Source of the DNA: Gamarada debralockiae
Taxonomy: Eukaryota > Ascomycota > Leotiomycetes > Helotiales > Hyphodiscaceae
Length of the DNA stretch: 64,000 bases
Reading direction: 5' to 3'
Assembly (NCBI GenBank): GCA_002803225.1
Contig: NXFV01000920.1
Coordinates: 40,343-104,342, forward strand
A model generated the notes under the pieces. It was not told the origin of the DNA. It ran no database searches and saw only the letters and a list, made by a program, of their open reading frames with translations. Positions 52,613 through 64,000 of the stretch are shown here, one piece after another. Both the position numbers and the translations under genes were made by a program. Each line of letters opens with the position of its first letter. Positions within the stretch are counted from its first letter, which is position 1.

Positions 52613-53988
52613 AGCCCTCACCCACAAATTGCTGTACTTGTGAGGGATGTGGCTTGGGAGTGAGTGTGCATGGGATTTTGTGCTTGATTTGAATGGATGT
52701 GCAGGAGCAGCTTGGTGGATATGCGGGAGGGAGATTTGGAAACCAACCTAGAAAGGCAGGATTGGAAGATATCAGCGGATGGAAATGACGAAACTTAATT
52801 GCTTGCTCTATACCTCATCATACAAGCAGCGAGAGGTTGGGCGAATTTTTCTACCTCATGGAAAACAGAAACCAAAATCTCCTTGGCTTGGCAGGGGGAG
52901 GAGACGAAATACTGGGTGCTTATCTTTCAGGGAACTACAAATGGCATGCATGCATTCGAGAGATATCAACGTTTGCTTTCCCTTCATTTCTTCTATATGA
53001 AGTGAGAAATCGAGCGAGCAAGCAAGTAAAGCATAGTCTTGTGTTTCCTGTGCCTGCATGGGTGTGTTGGGTTTTCGATTCTAGTTGCTTATTTTACGAT
53101 ACGTGCCTTTATTAGAGAGGAATGGAGTCTGCTTTCACCTTATTCCCGCTTTTGTGGGCTGAATGTGTTGAAATTGGATATGCTAATTGTGTGAGTGGTG
53201 CAGAGGTCAAGGTCTGATCGGGAAAGAGGAAGTGGGGTTTGCGAAGTCGTGAATGACCTCCACCCGAAGTCGGGCTTCTGCACTGGGAGGGTTTTGGAAT
53301 GAGGAATGAGTTCAAAAGAAAGAAATTTCTATCACGAGATTTTAAGCTGGAGTCAAGCGTGGGAAGTTTTGGTGAGGTGTGAATAGGGAAGGAGTCTTAA
53401 GTAGGCCTTGTTTGGAGGGTTCTTATTTGGAGCCAAGACCCGAAGGCGCGCTGAAGTCAGCAAGGACGCGGATTGAGTGTAAGTCTCCAGTTGGGTTTTT
53501 AGGAAGAAGACTTTGGAGTGCTTTTTTTACTTACGTCCAGCTACTGTGTGGGACATCAAGTCGCACTCGTTGAGGTGGCGTGTTGAGGATACGCTTGGCG
53601 ATTAATCGTACTCTTCCGTACATAGCAAGTACTTGAAACTCTTCGACAAAAATGAAGGTTGCTTCCAATCTTCGGAATTAAATAGATTGAAGCAGGAGGC
53701 AATGGACGACCCGTTCGTTCACGCTCTAAGTAACATAGCCGGCAGGCCAAAGCCAGTCTCATATCAGTTGATTCAGTTATTTATCTAAACCTTATTCAAT
53801 GGTCGGAAGGTCAGAGTCTGGTTTTCGCTCACTCGCCTTTCGAAGCTGCGAGTAGTCCAGTTCAATCAAGCAGGGCAGTCGTCTCTAAGTAGACTCTGAA
53901 TTGTGAATTACTTCCTAGATCCCAAAACGCCCCGGCCCCAAAATTGCAACACGCCTTAAATACAGTGCCATCTTCCGAGACCTCGCTA
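52613..53988. other. Intergenic, convergent region
   Basis: About 1.4 kb between the ends of Ras (+) and the zinc-ribbon gene (-). Short overlapping ORFs have no motif. Confidence 0.5.
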
Positions 53989-54939
53989 TTATACAGCTAG
54001 CGGGTTTCTCACGACACATGCTTCACACGAAACACACTGCCATGCATTATTCCCCGGCAGCCCAGGGTTTACTTTACACACTGGGCATATAACCTGGTTG
54101 TCATACAATCCGTTGTTCATCAAGTAAGCTTCCAATTGGGTGCCCACATGTTCCTGGAAATCTCGGCGTGCTTTCACTCGAGGAGGGTTACAGGCAAACT
54201 TGCAGGTGTAGAATAGTGTTCCGCGAGTCGTTTGTATGGTCTGATAGCAAGTGATGCAGCAGAACAGCTTTGACTTGTCGATAGCAGTAGCTTCATCATG
54301 GCGTACCCGTGCGTCCTGTTCGTCATGGCAAATTTGGTTGGTCCACCCCGTGCTGTCACTGAGCTCATCGCACCCCTTGGCTGATGTACGGAGGCAGGAG
54401 GTGGCCATACCGTGTGTCCGGTAATTAAGGTCTTGCGCATATCTTTTGGTGTCGTCGTTTGGTCCCCCGGATGATGCGCTAGAAACTGAGGGCTTCGGGG
54501 GTAGACCCCAAATCTTCCAAGGAGGCGCGGGAATCCCATTTGAGGAAGTTGAGGGGGCTGGGGTCGTCGAGGATATTGCCTTTGCTCCATTTGCCTGGCC
54601 CGATCATCGCCATCGTCCAACACCATAGGATCATCTTGACCACCTCCCGCCGGATTCTGAGGATCGAGTCGACTGTTGTTAGGAGACCTGACTCTGAGCA
54701 CCAGCCCTGGCTGCGTTTGCGGCTTGTTGAGCAGCCGTTGTGCCTTTCTGTTTTTTCGTTCTAGCTTGTTTTTTTCGGTCTATGTGTAAGCGGATCACCA
54801 ATATTGCCATCATCGTCATCACCTGGGGCAGCTCTTTTAGGCTGTTGTCGGGGCCAACTATTCTCATTGGAGATTGACGAATCGAAAAGGATTGGTGTAT
54901 TCCGTGGAATGATTCGTGTGAATCAGCGTGACGGCTCAT
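53989..54939 (-). CDS. Zinc-ribbon hypothetical protein
   Basis: The clearest part is the last exon, 54363-53989 (125 codons), preceded by 54701-54411 across a 47-bp intron (GTATGG..GATGAG). The last exon has cysteine pairs in FCCITCYQ, YTCKFACNP, CPVCKVNPGLPG and CVSCEACVV, which looks like one or two zinc ribbons. Upstream is a Pro/Gln/Asp-rich disordered stretch. A possible N-terminal exon from the ATG at 54939 fits only through a 31-bp intron with a perfect CTAAC and CAG, which is shorter than usual, so the 5' end is uncertain. I do not recognise the family; function unknown. Confidence 0.45.
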
Positions 54940-55261
54940 GCTTGTTCTAATTTATCCACATGAATTGACATCGACCGGATATGGGTATATATGAGAAGCC
55001 CCAGCAGAACGAGGCAACCTGGATGCACCCACCTCATTTTCATTGCTCACCGCTCTGTCCGCACCTTACCCTTCGCCGTACCCTCTCAATTCTCTTTACT
55101 CATCACCCTGTACGATGGGCGGCTCTCTCTATACTACGACCTCAATACAGATTTGGAAACACAATACATTCTGGTAACAAGAGTATGTGATGGGTATAAT
55201 CTACAATATGGTCCAGCGACCCAAATCTTAACATCTAACGCTGAGTGACGCAACCTCTCAA

Positions 55262-58200
55262 CTAGTGGGTGTTCAATAGCCTTCTTCCTCTAAAATCACC
55301 GCTGCGGAATCGAGTCACGCCGCCACTTCTCATCTTTGGAGGAGCTCCTCCAGTTCTCCCTCCATCCTGACCTGATAACTTCGCCATCTTCACGTCGCCC
55401 GATCTTACGCCAGACCCAACACGGCTTCTCTTCCGGCGCTTTAGTATCGTCGAGATTCCACGGTGAGGCGACTGCGACTGCGATTGCGCGCGACGCCGAC
55501 TATCCACGGAAGATTGCCCCTTGTCCGACGACCACGGATCTTGTGATTCTTTCTTTTCATTGCTTGCGTTTGGACTCGGTAGAACATGGACAGGATCTGG
55601 TGTGGATGATGATTCTCCGTCATGCTTGCTGTCAGGCGTGGATTGCAAGCTATGCGCAAAGCGACTGATGACTGGAGCAAAGACTGACTGGAGATCTGAT
55701 GGCGCGCACCGAAAGGCTGTCTCCTTGAAAGTGCTCTCCCCAGGCATACCGGCATCAGTGCTCTTCATGGAGCTAGCCTCCGCTGTGTCAGTGGTACCAG
55801 TACTTGGTATGATGGGCGTATCCGTAGTGATAGTGGTAGTGGATGACAATTCCTCCATGCCAAGCTTCATTACATCTTCCGCAAGCTTCGAAACTTCGGT
55901 GTCGCCTGCACCTTTCTCAGGACCTGAGGCGTTTGATTCAGAGTGGCTTCCCGGACGTTCACTGTACGTACGTTCGTCCTCTTGGCAGGCCATATTACGG
56001 AGGCCCTCCCCATTATCGGTAGAAATCTCGCTGGTGGAATGCGTACCCCCAGCGGTAGAGGAGACAGGAGTTTGAGCAACATCATTTGTGCGGGACTGAC
56101 CAGTGGAGCTTTTGCCAGATTCCGATAACAGATCGGTCTTTGTGAGTAGAATGTTGACTTGGTGGGTTTTCTCGTACCACACACGCTTGGAGCCGTCCTT
56201 GGTCATTCCGTGTGCATTGACCGACTTCAGAGGGGCTTGTGTCTCGGAACTCTCTACTGGTGTATTTGGCTGTCGAGAAGATTGGTCGAGCTTCTCTACG
56301 AGAGCTGCAGCCGAAGTGCGTCTTCGAGGGTCTGGCATGAGAATGCTAGATAGCAAGAGGCTCAGGGCGATGGACAAAATATCATCATCTCCTTTGAGTC
56401 TACTTCCTAGTCGCTCGATCCAAGTCTCCACGGAAGGCTTCAACACAACCCTCGATGATTCCAGAACAGTCCAGAAAGGATCTCGCTTTCCGTCATCGTT
56501 CGAGCTGACATCGTCTAGAAACTTTTGTCGCCCACTCTTGCCAAAAGCATGCCAAACCAGAACCTCGAGGAGGACGCAGCCAAAACTCCAAATGTCTGAG
56601 GCAGGGGATGATACGTGCTCGATTTCTGTCTCTGGTGCAATGTATTGCCTGTCCGCAAGGATCTGTTCCTCGGGCAGGTTCCACTTTACAGTTAATGGCC
56701 CGCCGGGGTCGGTACGGGATTTGGCTTTGCGGCTTTCCTTGAAGTGAGAAAGCCCGAAATCGGACAAAACCCATCTCCCATATCTGTCGGAATGGGAATC
56801 TTCCGTGCCATCTTGGAGACTCTTCATGATGAGAATATTGCTGGGCTTGATATCTCCATGCCAACAAAGGAGTTCCCTACTCTCCATCTCCTTTATCCCG
56901 CTATGAAGCAAACACAAGGCGCTAGCAAGGCCACTTATCTGTTGAAGAAGCCAACTGGAGTGAATCCAGTTAGGATTGAAGTCATCCAAAGACATGAATG
57001 CGTCCAAGTCGCACTCTGCCATTGGAAGTATGATGCCCCACGAGTTTCCCTGCTGGTAAGAGCCAAGCAAGTTGATGATGTGAGGGTGTGAGAACTGCTG
57101 TAGCAATGTAAGAGCTTGAAATTCTGTATTGAGGTGTTGCCGTTCAGAGCCGTTGTTTGTCCGAAGGGTTTTGCAGGCAACTTGAAGCGGTGGCTTTCGG
57201 CAAGCGCATTCAGAAGATCGTCGGTAATGAGTTCCACAGAGGTCCACTTTGTAGATTACACTGAAAGATCCGGCAGCCAAAGGTCTCGAGTTACCGCAAG
57301 ATGGAGAAGTCTCTCGTCCCCATCTGTCCAGGAGTGTTTGGAGTATCGTGCTAGATGCACCTCCCGACTGCTGATTCCACATGCATGGAAACCTGGTATG
57401 TCGGTTGTTTGAGGCGAGCTCACTGTGGATCAATAGTGGTATAGAAATCTCAAAGGCAGATCTGTGTTGATCATCCAATATGTAACGCAAGAGGTTTTGT
57501 TGGGCAGCACAGCAGAGTGGGGTCTCTTCTGTTTCCCTGTCGAGCTGCAACGAGGTTGCAGTCTACTTTACCATCAGCGTGCCATCCTTTGATCACTTTT
57601 GACGTATATACTTACAGTTGTGGTGCGTCCATTTGATTGCAGGTATTTCGTTAAAATCCTCGACAACGAATCGGTAACTCTGTGGCGCTGCATCATCGTT
57701 TCGATGGCTTCCAAAATGTTCTGAGCCTGTCGGGGTTGTGACCTTGTGGAGTAGAGTAACAAAAGATCCATGAGCAATCTTAAGCTTTCGGGAAGACCAA
57801 CATCGGTAGTCTTGAAAAGTTCCTTTATTTCCATCAAAGTATCTCTTAAAGGCACCACGTAGAGGTCACCAAGTGGAGTAACGGCCACAGCGTGGCCATA
57901 GACTTCCTTTGTCCGGGCATCGAGGACGACGGAGCCAGAGTCTCCTTTTCGAGGCGCTTTATATGAAGTTAGCAGGGACGTCAATATGAACGACCAATAT
58001 GGGCTTACACTGATTGTCAGACAGTGAAACTGTCCACACCTCGCACGTTCGGGTTCCGTATCTACCCATGTAAGATGGAATTGAATGAAGTCTTCCAGGC
58101 AGGGATGGATTTCTCGATGAGACGATGTAGACTTCTCTTGTCTCTCGGGGACGGTGTGAAGCAACTTTTGAGAAGAATTTGGGCTTTTGAGGCTCCGAAG

Positions 58201-59269
58201 GGCTGAAGTAGACATTAGGCCGCCAGTGGCTGGGCTCGGTCAATTGCACTAAAGCCCAATCACGGTCTGGGTGATCCGAGATCCAAGTAGCATCATCCAC
58301 AGGAGGACTGATGATGGTCGAAAGATCCGTGGTACCTTGTGTCGGAAGAACTGCCGAGATTTTTGAAGTTCTCGCGGTAAGATGGCCTGTACCGAGCTCT
58401 TCTTTGTCCTGCTCAGATGATAGGCTTGAGGATGAACCGCTATCATCATCAGAATACACCGAGTCCAAGTCATATTCGTTGTCTTCGCACTCTGTCTCGT
58501 CATCTGAGTCGTCTCGAATTGCCGTCGAGGACGGTGTCAAGGGTTCGAATGTATGCGCAGAAGTGAGGCCATAGTACTGGGAGTCGACACGCAAAATACA
58601 TCCAATGGTGGAAAATCGTTCGCCAACTTTTCCCGAAGTAACTCTGGTGCCACACATTGTAAGGCCCGAGGGTCTGGAAACAGAATTTGAGACGTGTTCT
58701 CCATGTACGTCAATGTTGACGAGAGCAGAGCGGCCCCAAATGTTTTCCTTTGGCTTGCCCCAGAAGTAAACCCTAAATCGTGGCACATAGGAAGGTGTTT
58801 GAGTTGGTGCAGAGTCTACGTGGTATTGTTCCTTGACGTAAGGTTTGAGGAGAAGGGACTGGAGTCTCGATAGTATCTTTCTGGGACAGAACACCAACAC
58901 CGAAGGCTTTGCGTCCTTCCGACTGACACCACACATATGCAGCTCATAACTGAGATCCCCGGCATTGTTGCGTAGCTTTGAGTTCTCGACGTTTTTTCTC
59001 AGGATATCTTGAACAACAGGGAATCGACTTTGATGCTCTTCACTGATATCGTTTTTCGCGAGCGGGTAGACATAAGCTGTCTCTTTGCGGAAAGGGATCG
59101 GTCGTGCATCAGCATAAGGATCGGGATTGGGTGGTGGTGGTGGTGATGTATTTGTGACTGGTTGGACATGAGTGTTGCTGATTATATTCGGTTGGTTTGA
59201 GGTTGTGTTGCGTGACTGATGATTTCGGGCGGGCAAGATTCCCCAAAGTTTCCTGCTGGAGTTAGCCAC
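55262..59269 (-). CDS. Trypsin-like protease / protein kinase fusion protein
   Basis: Exons 59269-58009, 57956-57616 and 57562-55262 join in frame (GTAAGC..AAAG and GTAAGT..GTAG) to 1300 residues. Residues about 200-450 form a chymotrypsin-fold protease: His in YYGLTSAHTFEP (about 237), Asp in DRDWALVQL (about 335) and Ser in RKGDSGSVVLD (about 427), the triad in order. A helical stretch and an ankyrin-like TPLCCAAQQNLLRYIL follow. The kinase domain (about 630-950) has LAAGSFSVIYKV, lysine in VACKTL, HGDIKPSNIL (HGD for HRD), SDFGLS, QYIAPE and DIWSFGCVLLEV, so it appears competent. The tail of about 300 residues is Ser/Thr-rich and disordered. I know of no named family with this order. It may process and phosphorylate partners in stress or incompatibility signalling, which is inference. 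Confidence 0.85.
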
Positions 59270-59823
59270 GACGACATTGTTCCAGAACAGGGTGCGGTCA
59301 TTTACCTCACGCTGCTATCAGCTACCACAGCTGCCATCTCATGAGTTCGCGATTATAAATACCGTAAGATGGATGGTAGAAGGATGATGTGTGGAACTAA
59401 AATATCACGAATATGGGGTGACCAGCAACTAGTAGATTGTGGTTGTGTAGTATATCGTCGCGTTGAGTATTGAGCGACGCGAAATAGCGGAGCGCACGAG
59501 TTAGCAGTGGGTGGGCCCGTGCCAGTGGCTTAGCAGGTTTGAGGCGATTTATCCTCTCATTAACTGGGCGCAACTGCCAACTCAGCGAAGGAGGTGTGGT
59601 GGCGATTCCATGCTCTAAAGACTGCTTAGCGAATGAGAGTCGATTTCCAGCAGCCTCCTACCAAAAAGCCACAACTGTGAACGTCTTAACACTGCCACCA
59701 TGTTGAAAAACAAGATCAGCACCTACAGGCGAGAGGAGCCTCAAGGAGCCTGGCTTCAGGTGAGCCTTTAAAGGTCGGCAACCCAGACCAAAAGTTGGAC
59801 TTTGATCACGAACAACCTCCAAA
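59270..59823. promoter_or_regulatory. Divergent promoter interval
   Basis: 554 bp separates the protease-kinase start (-) and the membrane-protein start (+). It is non-coding and probably drives both genes. Confidence 0.4.
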
Positions 59824-60985
59824 ATGATTCTCGATCAGCCAGAAAAGACTGAGCGAATTGCCATCATTCAAAAATTATGCCATGATACGACCAAAAACGA
59901 GTCCAGATACAGGGCCTTCCTCACATTTTACAGGTCCATTACTTGTTCCCCTGGCTCGCGGGGTAATTTCGTCACAATCGACCAGCCAGCAATCAAATCG
60001 CACGCTGAACTCCTCTCTGCGGCAGATAAATTACGAGCGAGTGCAACATTGACGAAAGAGGAGTTCCAAAACCTCGCATTTCCGGGCGTAATTCAAGAGG
60101 AACAAGAGCGCGCTGTGCAAGTAGTCACACTTTTGACTTTCTTGATCAATTGCACGGCAAGGGACCAGCACTCCCAAGGATACAGAATCGATACCTACTT
60201 ACCTGTTAAATGGCAAGCCAATCAATCCTTCCTGAGCTTTCTCGAAAGCAGCTTTCCAGCGTCGTGCTCGAAATCTCCTCACTACTTTCCCGCTAAGCGT
60301 AAACTCAAGGCTTGGAAGTTGAAGAAGAGATACGGCATCACCTTCATACCGACTAGTGATCTCGTACAGCATTTGCTATACGATCGCGAAGCACGTACCA
60401 TCCGTATCTTTCATCAAGTGGCTTTTCTGAAAGCCCACCTACGATATATTAAGGAAAGGGGGTATAAGATGGGAATGAACTTCGAAGAGAGCCTGTCCGC
60501 GTATGTGTTCAACCCACTCTTTTTTGAATTCTCTCCTCGGTGTCTGACGATGTTACAGAGGGACACTGCCTCCACAACTGTTGTTCGAAACACTTTGCTC
60601 GATTTATGACATCTTCTTTCCTGTGGATCATGACAAGAGGTCCGCTAAGCTTGTCAAGAGACTTACTCGGGCGGTGAAGTTTGACCCGGATGCTGTAGTC
60701 TTTGATGGCGCTATTTGCGAGTTTCCCGAAGACTTCGAATACCACTACTGGGGCGAACGCATAGCAAAAATTCAGGAAATAGTCTCGAATCCTCCTCCAG
60801 CGAACATGATAATTGCGTGGTTCGAGAGACATACTTCAGAGAGAAATGCCCTGACCGTCGCAATCTTGGGATTGTTTCTGTCTGCTTTGTTTGGGCTACT
60901 CGGTTTCTTAATTGGAATTGCACAGCTTGTGGTATCGATTTTTGCCTGGAAAAGTCCAGCAGCACAACCTCAAAGTACGGGCTAG
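59824..60985 (+). CDS. Hypothetical protein with C-terminal membrane segment (conserved fungal family)
   Basis: Exons 59824-60500 and 60559-60985, with a GTATGT..ACAG intron, give 367 residues. The first 230 residues are soluble and helical. HLRYIKERGYKMGMNFEESL and the spliced GTLPPQLLFETLCSIYDIFF are blocks I recall from uncharacterised fungal proteins. Near the C terminus a hydrophobic run (ALTVAILGLFLSALFGLLGF and LIGIAQLVVSIFAW) forms one or two membrane passes. No enzyme motif is seen. It is divergent from the protease-kinase gene, so a functional link is possible but unproven. Confidence 0.8.
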
Positions 60986-61447
60986 GAACTTTCCTGGATC
61001 AGAGTGATCGTTTATTTGGTACTTCCTCGTCAAGATCCTCTAGAACTTTCAAAGAAGAGGGTCATTTGTCGAAAATTGAACGAATGGTACAATTGTAGAG
61101 AAAAATGTCACACACTGCGAATAGCTGTGACCGGCCCTCGAGCGTTTTCTCGCTGCTTCTGTTGCCCTGTTGCCGAAGGTGTCGAAAATGGCTTAGTGTG
61201 CGAGTCACGCCAGCAAAGAGAGCTTCTGAAGACGAGGTTTTCAACACTGAAACTTGAACTGATTGATTTCCAGTTCTACAGCCTGTAGAGCTTATATATA
61301 TATATAGTGCAATATACTCCCTGTACAGCCTGTACATGCGTACCTATACGGCCGAATCCTTCAGGGTCAGATAGGCTCTGTGGCTGATCAGTGCCTATAA
61401 TTTCAGGCAATATTCTTGACAGAAGGACTTCGAGTGTGAGTTACCCG

Positions 61448-61926
61448 CACCAGGGGTTGCACTAGCTCGTGAGACAGTGGTACATGATAAGCGAAAACCG
61501 CACCAAAACTCATTGAAGTTATAAATCAATAACAAATTAATCTTTAAATCAATCTATCTAAGTTTTAAAGTATAGAATAAAACGAACATGAGGTTTAATA
61601 TGGCCAGCTATAATGCTGATCTTAATATGTTCTGAAAAGCTACATACTATTAAATTAAAAGGAGAATAAATGTTCTTGAATTTTGGTGTGAAATTCGAAT
61701 ATTTGTTTTGATACTTTGATAACTCTATAACAACGTATAAAATCTGAATGTTTTAGTAAATAAAACTTAACTTTACTCACTTAATAATTCAAACCTCAAG
61801 TTTAAAGCTATTATAATACAAAATATTAATGTAATAGAATATTGAAAAGGCTGACTTTTGGTGGGGTTTTAACAAAATCGGGCAAAATAAGTACCGATGT
61901 CTCACGAGCTAGTGCAACCCCTGGTG
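61448..61926. mobile_element. 479-bp non-autonomous TIR element
   Basis: The terminal 36 bases at 61448-61483 (CACCAGGGGTTGCACTAGCT..) and 61891-61926 are reverse complements with two mismatches. The interior is AT-rich and non-coding. No clear target duplication is seen at the flanks. Confidence 0.8.
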
Positions 61927-62619
61927 CCGTGACCCTGAGACTGACTAAGCATTTGCGCTTAACCAAATTTGACAAGGCGCATGTGGGAAGGGGGGACTGA
62001 ATTTTAACGGGAAGCCGAGCGGAACACTTCGGAAATTCGGCCGCTAGTTTCCGGCCTTAGCGAGCCAATCAGGTCGCTCTCAATTTTCAAAAAGGGTCAA
62101 AGAGATTATATACTATGATATATCTTCCAACAACTACTCTTTTTACACAACGCAACGTCGCAATGTCCACAGCCATAGTGCGTGCTCCTCCTGATTGATT
62201 CTCGTTTCTTATTGGCTGCAATCGCTACTAGTGCAACCCTCTTTCGTAGCCGATCTTGGAGCCTCATGTGACAGCGCTGGCGTATGGCATGCTGCGGTAT
62301 ATGTCGGCGTTGGGCTGTTATAGTAGAATAGCGAATAAAGCTCCAACCTTATTCTTGTGCCTGTTTTGGCCGGTTGGCGCATTGGTCAAAGCTATTCACA
62401 CCGCCGCTTGTGTTTGCCTAGTTAGCAAACCGTCACACCTCAATCCCTTGCAACACACGCAGTCTTTCCGAGTAGACCTCTTGATCAAAGTATGCTCCCT
62501 AACTGACACTCCTTCAGCGTCCATAGATATATAAGAAACCCTCCTCTTTGGAGACACTTCAGCAGCCTGGGCCTTGGCTAGAAAGGCCTCAATAATGCCC
62601 TTCCGGAAGTCTTGCTGAG
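61927..62619. other. Intergenic, no supported gene
   Basis: A short TIR-like word (CTAGTGCAACCC) recurs at about 62228, perhaps a fragment of a related element. Otherwise no gene is seen. Confidence 0.45.
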
Positions 62620-63830
62620 ATCAAAAAGATATATTCCGAGGACTACTAACATCGCTATATAGTGCTAGAAAGTACGTATTAGTAAGTACTACGCGTAGAA
62701 GCCAGTGCTCTATAGCCTGGTAGCCTCCTCTACGAACAGCTCTTAGCCCTGCATTCGTAGTCGCCATGTGATCAAATTGGTCAACTTGCAGCATATTAAA
62801 GTTGTACTTATCGAAAACCATAAGAATTCAAAGCTCTTTGGTTAGTTGATCTTCCAAGGTAACACGTGCTGTCTTTGCCTTTGACGATGTCTCTTTTGGG
62901 CGCTTCCAAACATATGCAACTGTCTCATTCATGTGACAGATATACATAATAGAGCCTCACGCATCGAAGACTCTGTGCAGAAGGTGATGTATTTACGAAG
63001 ATACTAAGGTAAAGAGAGAAGGAAAAGTTCTGCAGGTACACGAAGTCTAATATAACTCCAGGACCAAGCTAGCGCGTGACCCACGCGCAGGCAGTACAAT
63101 CAGGTCATATTCGCCAGACCTGTCACAATTCCCATCCATAGTAGTAGACATTATCAATGCAAACGCATTGTCGTTCCAACCAATCTGTGCTACTAAACCG
63201 TTGGCTGTACACATCGAGTATGTTGTCCCCCATGGCATAGTATCGTTTGCGTCTGATTTCTTGAGCTCAACTAGCTCAGCAAGTACTCTAGAGTTGGCCC
63301 TACACATGCCAGTAGCTTCATAGCCTCTCTTGCATAGTAGCTCAAAGAACCCTATATGTGATGGCTGGCACCATCACCTGACCTGTTTGCGGCTGGAACC
63401 GGTGGACGGTCGTGCAGGGGTCGACCCCAGTACCATAAAAGTCGAGGCTTACCCTCTTCCTTTCCTTTCCTTCTTTCTGTAGCTTAGTATTTTACAATAC
63501 ACCGTGATCTTCGAACTCCGCGCTTCAGACCTTCGCATCCATCCCGCCGTCACAATATAGAGGTAAAGAGATTATCAACAAACAATTGGTAGCCTTTCCC
63601 TGGCAATCTTTCAACCAATGAGAGAGCAACTGCTTGCGTTTTGTTCCTGCCTTTCCCTTTACAAATAGTCCCACCTAGCTCACGTGGTGTTTTCACTCCA
63701 ACTGGGCCATTTCCATCACTAGGAGTATAACAATTCCATACTAATAGGAAGCCGCGATTAGGAGCACACCATATGCTTGGTAATAGGGTAAGTGTTGTTA
63801 TGAGGACCCTGATACTGAGGTGCATAAGGC
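62620..63830 (-). pseudogene. Degenerate piggyBac-type (DDE_Tnp_1_7) transposase
   Basis: Minus-strand pieces in order: WCAPNRGFLLVWNCYTPSDG, NGPVGVKTPRELGG, KTQAVALSLVERLPGKGYQL and FVDNLFTS (63825-63555), then FFELLCKRGYEATGMCRANS, DTMPWGTTYSMCTANGLVAQ and IGWNDNAFALIMSTT (about 63350-63100), then YNFNMLQVDQFDHMA and AIEHWLLRVVLTNTYFLALY (62820-62640). These are the catalytic-domain blocks of fungal piggyBac-like transposases. Stops and frame changes separate them, and a solo LTR splits the gene at 63357-63554. The 5' part is not recognisable before the window edge. Confidence 0.8.
63357..63554. mobile_element. Solo LTR inserted in the transposase relic
   Basis: A 198-bp segment starting TGTGATGG and ending CCGTCACA has the 5-bp inverted ends TGTGA/TCACA typical of LTRs. 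The flanks CTATA and ATATA are near-identical 5-bp candidates for a target duplication. The transposase reading resumes on either side. Confidence 0.65.
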
Positions 63831-64000
63831 GCTAGTACAAAATAGGCTTCGAAAGCTTCAATTCAAAATCTCTACTCCTTCCTATGAAGTTCAATCCATC
63901 CCATATATCTACAGTCCTTGACTTCAGCTACTCAGTCAGAGCTGACCTACTCGGTCTGACTCAAGCTACTCGGTCTATCTGAACCCTAGATATCACCGTA

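Overview
This window looks like nuclear DNA of a filamentous ascomycete (Pezizomycotina). Most introns are short (about 45-80 bp) with GTATGT/GTAAGT-type donors, CTAAC/CTAAT branch sites and C/TAG acceptors. The families also fit: HET, NACHT and NB-ARC proteins, a Zn2Cys6 regulator, a secreted intradiol dioxygenase, a Yvc1-type channel and a Ras with a CAAX box. Repeat copies show C-to-T/G-to-A decay resembling RIP. I suspect a Leotiomycetes-like fungus, but the sequence alone does not settle the class.

Layout. 0-15 kb is accessory: the 3' end of an ankyrin gene with near-identical repeats, a disordered protein next to a chromo-like/AT-hook protein, a HET protein, and a patatin-NB-ARC-TPR-WW NLR. 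Inverted copies of a decayed repeat (4.8-5.5 and 13.8-14.4 kb) bracket the HET and NLR genes. 15-22 kb is a conserved core: a Yvc1-like vacuolar cation channel, a PI31-like proteasome regulator and a Sec14 lipid-transfer protein. 22.8-26.4 kb holds a NACHT STAND protein with a C-terminal hydrophobic segment. 26.4-32 kb is gene-poor, with a minisatellite, a 149-bp MITE-like element, a probable transposase relic and a broken metallo-beta-lactamase gene. 32-36 kb has a divergent SDR / Zn2Cys6 regulator pair.

37-44.4 kb carries a divergent pair: a caspase-like (C14) gene on the minus strand and a TPR-CHAT gene on the plus strand. Both are interrupted by in-frame stops, and the caspase gene also has a one-base frameshift. 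46.9-52.6 kb has an intradiol dioxygenase, a molybdopterin-binding-domain protein with a 9-nt exon, and Ras. 54-61 kb has a zinc-ribbon protein, a 1300-residue trypsin-like protease/protein-kinase fusion and a C-terminally membrane-spanning protein of unknown function. 61.4-64 kb is mobile-element debris: a TIR element and a dead piggyBac-type transposase split by a solo LTR.

The theme is fungal self/non-self recognition and regulated cell death: HET, patatin-NLR, NACHT-NLR, caspase, CHAT and protease-kinase genes interspersed with housekeeping genes and decayed repeats. The strongest candidates for an undescribed system are the caspase/TPR-CHAT pair and the protease-kinase fusion. Exon models were assembled by hand from splice signals and reading frame; all functional assignments come from recognised motifs, without database searches.
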